Source: an uncultured Burkholderiaceae bacterium (lineage in GTDB: Bacteria; Pseudomonadota; Gammaproteobacteria; Burkholderiales; Burkholderiaceae). Taken from it: 11,063 nt of DNA. Below are positions 7,489 to 11,063 of the stretch, in pieces. Within the stretch, counting starts at the first letter, position 1. Each line of letters opens with the position of its first letter. Position numbers and translations under genes: made by a program. The DNA lies in the NCBI GenBank assembly GCA_937871985.1, contig CALMPB010000399.1, positions 1 through 11,063 of the forward strand, given 5' to 3'. The notes under the pieces are model-generated. The model saw only the letters and a program-made list of their open reading frames with translations, did no database searches and was not told the origin of the DNA.

Positions 7489-7514
7489 CAATCCCGCCCT
7501 CCAAGGCGGGATTG
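7489..7514 (+). terminator. 10-bp hairpin after PepSY gene, possible terminator
   Basis: CAATCCCGCC (7489-7498), loop CTCCAA, GGCGGGATTG (7505-7514) form a perfect 10-bp stem. No T-run follows on the plus strand, so it is not a canonical intrinsic terminator. It lies about 20 nt inside the predicted ispB transcript, so it could be a leader hairpin instead. It shares the core ATCCCGCC with the inverted repeat at 1872-1919. Confidence 0.4.
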
Positions 7515-7724
7515 CGGTATGGAAGCTGGAAACCATGCCTGGGGGCAAGGTGCCGCTGCTACGGCGATGCGGCGCCTTCGCATTGCCGGCTACTGGGTTC
7601 GTATGCCAGTCTGCTGTTTTGCCGCGTCGTTGTCCGGTGGCTGGCCGGCCGGGGCCGTGGCGCACGAGGGTCGAGAGCGGCTTGTTGTCTGGCCTTTGTG
7701 CTTACCTGAAACCTGGATTGTCTT

Positions 7725-8690
7725 TTGAATCTTGCCGAAATAATTGCTCCCGTCGCCGACGACATGAAGGCCGTCGACGCAGTCATTCGCGAGCGCCTCA
7801 ATTCCGACGTGGTTTTGATTCGCACGGTCGGAGACTACATTATCGGGGCCGGCGGCAAGCGCATGCGCCCGGCCCTGCTGCTGATGATCGCCGGCGCGCT
7901 CGGCTACAAAGGAACCATGCACCACATACAGGCGGCGGTGGTCGAGTTCATCCACACCTCCACCTTGCTGCACGACGACGTGGTCGACGAGTCCGACATG
8001 CGCCGCGGCCGCAGCACCGCCAATGCCGTGTTCGGCAATGCCGCCAGCGTGCTGGTCGGCGACTACCTGTATTCCCGTTCGTTCGAGATGATGGTCGAAG
8101 CCGACACTATGCGCATCATGCAGGTGTTTTCGCAGGCCACCACCATCATCGCCGAGGGCGAGGTGCTGCAACTGCTCAACGTGCATGATCCCGACGTTTC
8201 CCTGGATCGCTATTTGCAGGTGGTGCGTTATAAAACCGCCAAGCTGTTCGAAGCCTCGGCCCAGGTGGGCGCCATCATCGCGGGCGCCACGCCGCAGCAG
8301 GAAGAGGCCGCCGCGGCCTACGGACGCCACGTGGGCACGGCCTTCCAGCTCATCGACGACGTACTGGACTACAGTGGCGATGCCGAGGCCCTGGGCAAGA
8401 ACGTGGGCGACGACCTGCGCGAGGGCAAGCCCACCTTGCCGTTGATCCGTGTCATGGAAGTCGGCTCCCCCGAACTACGGCAGTTGATTCAAGATGCCAT
8501 CAAGACCGGCGAAGCGGATTTCAAGGCGGTGGCCCATGCCATCCACGAGACCGACGCCCTGGAATACACGCGCAAAGCGGCCGTGGCCGAGGCGGAAAAG
8601 GCCCGTGAAGCCCTGTCTTCCTTCCCGATTTCCGCACAACGCGAATCTTTGCTAAAATTTTGCTCTTTCGCGGTCGAGCGAGACCGTTAA
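7725..8690 (+). CDS. ispB: Polyprenyl (octaprenyl-type) diphosphate synthase
   Basis: A 321-residue all-trans polyprenyl diphosphate synthase that elongates farnesyl diphosphate with isopentenyl diphosphate to make the ubiquinone side chain. The class signatures are complete: GGKRMRP (43-49), the first Asp-rich motif DDVVD (84-88) followed by RRG, the GD-x-L segment (112-115), KTAKLFEAS (170-178) and the second Asp-rich motif DDVLD (211-215). The start is the TTG at 7725 (MNLAEIIAP), with GGA at 7715-7717 as a weak ribosome-binding site; the TTG overlaps the stop of a small upstream ORF by TTGA. Product chain length cannot be read reliably from sequence; octaprenyl is assumed from betaproteobacterial ubiquinone-8. 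A tRNA-Pro follows. In many betaproteobacteria ispB lies divergent from rplU-rpmA; those genes are not upstream here. Confidence 0.96.
   Translation: MNLAEIIAPVADDMKAVDAVIRERLNSDVVLIRTVGDYIIGAGGKRMRPALLLMIAGALGYKGTMHHIQAAVVEFIHTSTLLHDDVVDESDMRRGRSTANAVFGNAASVLVGDYLYSRSFEMMVEADTMRIMQVFSQATTIIAEGEVLQLLNVHDPDVSLDRYLQVVRYKTAKLFEASAQVGAIIAGATPQQEEAAAAYGRHVGTAFQLIDDVLDYSGDAEALGKNVGDDLREGKPTLPLIRVMEVGSPELRQLIQDAIKTGEADFKAVAHAIHETDALEYTRKAAVAEAEKAREALSSFPISAQRESLLKFCSFAVERDR
8650..8658 (+). promoter_or_regulatory. Possible extended -10 promoter for tRNA-Pro
   Basis: TGCTAAAAT near the 3' end of ispB combines an extended-minus-10 TGn with TAAAAT (5 of 6 against TATAAT). It would start transcription about 110 nt before the tRNA. 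No good -35 is present, and the bases are also ispB codons, so this is tentative; the tRNA may simply be co-transcribed with ispB. Confidence 0.35.
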
Positions 8691-8697
8691 GAACCCC

Positions 8698-8759
8698 CCG
8701 GATGCCGGGCCGCAAGGCTCTTTCCGGTAAAAGGCAAGCCGCCATCCCGAAGGCTTGCC
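8698..8759 (+). other. Structured spacer between ispB and tRNA-Pro
   Basis: Two nested or adjacent foldable units are visible. CCGGA (8698-8702) pairs with TCCGG (8723-8727), enclosing GGGCC-GCAA-GGCTC (8707-8720), a 5-bp stem including one G-U pair with a GCAA loop. Then GGCAAGCC (8733-8740) pairs perfectly with GGCTTGCC (8752-8759) around an 11-nt loop. Neither has a T-run. They may act as processing or stability hairpins for the ispB mRNA upstream of the tRNA. Confidence 0.45.
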
Positions 8760-8775
8760 GGGTGTGCAGGTAAGT

Positions 8776-8852
8776 CGGGGCGTAGCTCAGTCTGGTAGAG
8801 TACTGCGTTCGGGACGCAGGAGTCGCATGTTCGAATCATGTCGCCCCGACCA
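8776..8852 (+). tRNA. tRNA-Pro (anticodon CGG)
   Basis: A complete 77-nt cloverleaf with encoded CCA. The acceptor arms CGGGGCG and CGCCCCG pair perfectly, the discriminator is A, and the first pair is C1-G72 as is typical of bacterial tRNA-Pro. The D stem is GCTC/GAGT, and the anticodon stem CTGCG/CGCAG holds the loop TTCGGGA with anticodon CGG, reading codon CCG. The T stem GCATG/CATGT carries the loop TTCGAAT. Confidence 0.97.
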
Positions 8853-8863
8853 ATTCTTTTTAC

Positions 8864-8892
8864 AAAAAGCCCTTGTTATGCAAGGGCTTTTT
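8864..8892 (+). terminator. Intrinsic terminator after tRNA-Pro
   Basis: GCCCTTG (8869-8875), loop TTATG, CAAGGGC (8881-8887) form a perfect 7-bp stem, flanked by five A and a run of five T that extend the pairing. It sits 12 nt past the tRNA CCA. The A-tract would make it work in both directions. Confidence 0.93.
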
Positions 8893-8979
8893 CATTTCGT
8901 ATGTGAGTAGCTTCGCCTACCTTGGTAAGGTTGCCTGCTAGATATGTCGCCGGATTCCGCGTTTGTTCGATGGCACAAT

Positions 8980-9004
8980 AGACAACTCATCAAATGAGCT
9001 GTCT
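8980..9004. repeat. Dyad upstream of the ClC gene
   Basis: AGACAACTCAT (8980-8990), loop CAA, ATGAGCTGTCT (8994-9004) pair at 10 of 11 positions. It lies about 85 nt before the ClC start. No T-run follows, so an operator or leader hairpin is more likely than a terminator. I found no confident sigma-70 promoter between 8893 and 9088. Confidence 0.5.
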
Positions 9005-9088
9005 TGCAGGGAAAGCTTCTGAAATTGGGAAACCTGAACATAAGTGTCGCTTCGAGAGCTGGTTTTCAGTTTATATAAGGGAGTAGGT

Positions 9089-10489
9089 ATGGAACTGGGG
9101 TCGTTGCGACACGTTGTCCAGGCTATTCATCAGACGATACGGCGCAAGACGAGGCAATTGCGCCGTCTGTCGCGTAAAACTTTGCAGTTCAGTTTGGTCT
9201 TGATCGGCGCCGCGCTGGTTTCCTTTGTTTCATTGGCTTTTGCACGGGCCGTTGACTTGGCTTTGTACGTCAATAAAGCGTGGTTAAGCGCTGTGCCTTG
9301 GGCGGCTTGGCTGGTATTGCCTTTTGGCCTTGCGCTACTTAGATGGCTAACGTTGCGCTTTGCGCCTAATGCCGTTGGCAGCGGAATCCCGCAAGTTATT
9401 GCGTCTCTCTCGTTGCCTCCCAGCTCTAGCCGCCGTTCCCTGGTGTCGTTGTATCAGGCGATCTGGAAAATACCCCTTACCTTTCTCGGTTTGGTAGCAG
9501 GCGCGTCTATTGGCCGGGAAGGCCCGTCAGTCCAGGTTGGAGCGGCGCTGATGCTGACTTGGGGGCAGGCATGCAAGGCGATGGGGGTTCCGCTTAAAAA
9601 CGTGCATACGAGTGAGCTTATAGCGACTGGAGCCGCAGGTGGGCTGGCCGCGGCGTTCAATGCCCCGTTGGCCGGGGTCATTTTTGCCATTGAGGAACTG
9701 AGTCGAGGCACTGCTCTACGCTGGCAACGCCTCGTACTGCTCGGAGTCCTTGCCGCAGGCTTCTTTGTGGTGGCATTTGCAGGCAACAATCCGTATTTCG
9801 GTACGTTTATGGGTCAAGCCTTGACGCAGCATATGCTGGTGTGGGCGCTGTTGTGCGGGCTGGCATGCGGGATAGGCGGGGGTATTTTCTCCTGGATGTT
9901 AAGCAAAGGCGCTGCGTCGTTTGCTCCGTCCACGTGGCGTGGCTGGATGCGCAGGCACCCGGTGCTGCTTGCTTTTTTAATGGGTGTGCTCGTTGTGGTG
10001 CTTGGAACGCTGACGCACAATACGATCTACGGGACCGGCTACGACATCGCCTCGTCGGCGTTGGCGGGTCACCCACTTGAGTCCGTCGGTTTTGGACCGG
10101 CGAAGCTATTGGCTACGGTTGCGTCATATTGGGCTGGCATTCCAGGTGGTATTTTTACGCCGGCTTTAACCACAGGTGCTGGGATTGGGGCCGAATTGGC
10201 GCTATGGGCTGGGGCCGCGGTCGATCAGAAAGTGCTTGTGTTGTTGTCGATGGCCGCATTTTTGGCTGCGGCTACGCAGTCGCCCTTAACGGCCAGTGTC
10301 ATCGTGATGGAAATGACGGGCAGCCAGCCAATGCTGTTTTGGCTCCTGGTTTCTTCCCTGTTCGCGTCCATGGTGTCGCGCATGTTTTCCCCGCAACCCT
10401 TTTACCATTATTCAGCGGGACGTTTCAGACAGCAGGTGCGTGAAAGAGACTTGGCAAGGTCCCCAAAGGAGCCCACCGTCGCGGCCTAG
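9089..10489 (+). CDS. ClC-family chloride channel / H+/Cl- exchanger
   Basis: A 466-residue inner-membrane ClC protein. I chose ATG 9089 because GGGAG (9079-9083) lies five bases upstream; the in-frame GTG at 9044 lacks such a site. The selectivity motifs are present: GSGIP (97-101), GREGP (142-146, with the gating Glu at 144) and GGIFTP (353-358), plus the late Tyr cluster PFYHY (437-441). The pair of Glu in IFAIEEL (202-203) matches the internal proton-transfer Glu of E. coli ClcA, which points to an exchanger rather than a pure channel. No C-terminal CBS domains are present. The gene is visibly less GC-rich than ispB (hand counts of about 54% over three 60-base lines against about 70% over two) and follows a tRNA terminator, so horizontal acquisition is possible. 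A role in acid or halide handling is only inferred. Confidence 0.94.
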   Translation: MELGSLRHVVQAIHQTIRRKTRQLRRLSRKTLQFSLVLIGAALVSFVSLAFARAVDLALYVNKAWLSAVPWAAWLVLPFGLALLRWLTLRFAPNAVGSGIPQVIASLSLPPSSSRRSLVSLYQAIWKIPLTFLGLVAGASIGREGPSVQVGAALMLTWGQACKAMGVPLKNVHTSELIATGAAGGLAAAFNAPLAGVIFAIEELSRGTALRWQRLVLLGVLAAGFFVVAFAGNNPYFGTFMGQALTQHMLVWALLCGLACGIGGGIFSWMLSKGAASFAPSTWRGWMRRHPVLLAFLMGVLVVVLGTLTHNTIYGTGYDIASSALAGHPLESVGFGPAKLLATVASYWAGIPGGIFTPALTTGAGIGAELALWAGAAVDQKVLVLLSMAAFLAAATQSPLTASVIVMEMTGSQPMLFWLLVSSLFASMVSRMFSPQPFYHYSAGRFRQQVRERDLARSPKEPTVAA

Positions 10490-10507
10490 CCAGCCCGCAT
10501 CGTTCTT

Positions 10508-11063
10508 TTATATCAGGCCCTTGTTATAAAGGTTTTTTTTCTGCGGCGTCCTGGAAGCCTTGAGAGGATGTATCGCTTCACCGCGGGCCAGCATCTCCAC
10601 GAAGTTCGCAATACGCCTGGCGCGCGTTTCAGCCCGTTTGGCGTCGTTCACGCGGTAGATGACGGCGTAGCGGTTGGCTCGATCCAGGGCCTCGAAGAAG
10701 CGCCGCGCTGCGGCGTTCGACGCAAGCGCGGCCTCCAGATCCTCCGGGATCTCGGCCTTTCCTTGGGAGGCGTAGGCGGCGTCCCATCGTCCATCGGCTT
10801 TCGCCGCCTTGATCTCGGCGAGCCCGGCTGGCCGGAGGCGGCCCTCCTTCGCAAGCCGGTCCGCGGTACTGCGGTTTTTCTCCGACCATCGGCTTCCCGG
10901 CCGGCGCGGTGTCATGCGAACGAGAAAGTAGTATTCGTCGAACTTGGCAAGTTGCCCATCGATCCAGCCACAACAAAGCGCGGCCTCGATCGCATCCTCC
11001 TTGCCGACAGTAGCAGTGGGAGCCCCGGCTTTCGCAAGCCGGAGCCAGAAGCCCTTTGAGCCT
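10508..11063 (-). CDS. YdeI/OmdA-family protein, 5' end beyond window
   Basis: The minus-strand frame is open from the right edge to the TAA at 10510-10508, giving 184 visible residues; the true start is outside the window. The visible part begins GSKGFWLRLAKAG and continues with the family landmarks EAALCCGWIDGQ (26-37), YYFLVRMTPRRPGSRWSEKNR (44-64) and the C-terminal OmdA-type helix region RARRIANFVEMLARGEAIHP. An internal ATG at 10915 would give 135 residues but cuts through the conserved core, so it is not the start. Proteins of this family (YdeI, bacteriocin-protection/OmdA) are small and cytoplasmic, and their biochemical role is poorly known. The last residues (KKNLYNKGLI) are encoded by the terminator-like sequence of the convergent ClC gene. 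No partner gene is visible. Confidence 0.88.
   Translation of the reverse strand, partial: GSKGFWLRLAKAGAPTATVGKEDAIEAALCCGWIDGQLAKFDEYYFLVRMTPRRPGSRWSEKNRSTADRLAKEGRLRPAGLAEIKAAKADGRWDAAYASQGKAEIPEDLEAALASNAAARRFFEALDRANRYAVIYRVNDAKRAETRARRIANFVEMLARGEAIHPLKASRTPQKKNLYNKGLI
10519..10540 (+). terminator. Weak intrinsic terminator after ClC gene
   Basis: CCTT (10519-10522), loop GTTATA, AAGG (10529-10532) is followed by eight T (10533-10540). The stem is only 4 bp, but the T-run is strong and the position, 30 nt past the ClC stop, is right. It shares GCCCTTGTTAT and flanking TTCTTTT with the tRNA-Pro terminator region and looks like a decayed copy. It overlaps the 3' coding end of the opposite-strand gene. 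Confidence 0.5.

Larger units (their letters stand above)
7421..7724 (+). other. 304-nt intergenic leader between PepSY gene and ispB
   Basis: This gap contains a sigma-70 promoter (7435-7462), a 10-bp hairpin (7489-7514) and about 210 nt of GC-rich leader before ispB. A 69-codon ORF (ATG 7519, stop TGA 7726-7728) fills most of the leader and overlaps the ispB start, but it resembles no family I recognise and may be chance in GC-rich DNA. No tRNA, riboswitch or SRP-RNA signature was seen. Confidence 0.6.

Noticed and set aside
7421..7724. Small stable RNA (4.5S, tmRNA or riboswitch) in the ispB leader
   Set aside because: The strong promoter and hairpin suggested one, but none of the conserved sequence signatures I know is present.
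7535..8188. 217-codon plus-strand frame running from the leader into ispB
   Set aside because: It overlaps ispB in another frame with Arg/His-rich low-information translation; the ispB frame carries all family motifs.
8829..8852. Integration site (att) at the tRNA-Pro 3' end
   Set aside because: No second copy of the tRNA 3' end and no integrase gene are visible in the window.
9044..9088. Upstream GTG start for the ClC protein
   Set aside because: ATG 9089 has GGGAG five bases upstream, while the GTG has no comparable site.
1..11063. CRISPR array, insertion sequence or toxin-antitoxin pair
   Set aside because: No regularly spaced direct repeats, transposase motifs or paired small genes were seen on either strand.

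Overview
The window looks like chromosomal DNA of a high-GC betaproteobacterium, most likely Alcaligenaceae (Bordetella/Achromobacter type). The pointers are an IspB start of the MNLAEIIAP type, ispB followed by tRNA-Pro(CGG), a DUF815 ATPase overlapping a Nudix/TenI fusion gene, and GC-rich codon use in the core genes. This placement comes from memory of gene families and order, not from a search.

Layout: (1) 1-1854, minus strand: a DUF815 AAA-type ATPase gene followed, with an 8-nt overlap, by a MutT-like Nudix hydrolase fused to a TenI/ThiE-like domain; the fusion gene runs off the left edge. (2) 2025-7420, plus strand: a complete iron-starvation cell-surface signalling and siderophore-uptake module. 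A Fur-box-controlled promoter leads into a FecI-type ECF sigma factor, a FecR-type anti-sigma regulator, a TonB-dependent siderophore receptor with the N-terminal STN signalling domain, and a PepSY-TM inner-membrane protein of the siderophore-reductase type. (3) 7421-7724: a 304-nt gap with a good sigma-70 promoter and a 10-bp hairpin, forming the leader of ispB. (4) 7725-8892: ispB (polyprenyl diphosphate synthase), a structured spacer, tRNA-Pro(CGG) and a textbook intrinsic terminator. (5) 9089-10540: a ClC-type chloride channel/exchanger gene with visibly lower GC than ispB, ending at a short-stem terminator that resembles a decayed copy of the tRNA terminator. (6) 10508-11063, minus strand: a YdeI/OmdA-family gene whose 5' end lies beyond the right edge.

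How the iron genes should work together (family knowledge plus inference): under iron limitation Fur leaves the promoter at 2025-2068 and the sigma factor and FecR are made. A loaded receptor signals through its STN domain to periplasmic FecR, which releases the sigma factor to raise receptor and reductase expression. The receptor imports the ferric siderophore with TonB, and the PepSY protein probably reduces the iron in the periplasm. No siderophore biosynthesis gene or ABC importer is present here.

No clearly new system was found. The most useful leads are: the iron module is bounded on both sides by hairpins sharing the core ATCCCGCC; the ClC gene lies between two related terminator-like sequences next to a tRNA; and a small leader ORF overlaps the TTG start of ispB. 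All of these need comparative genomics to confirm.
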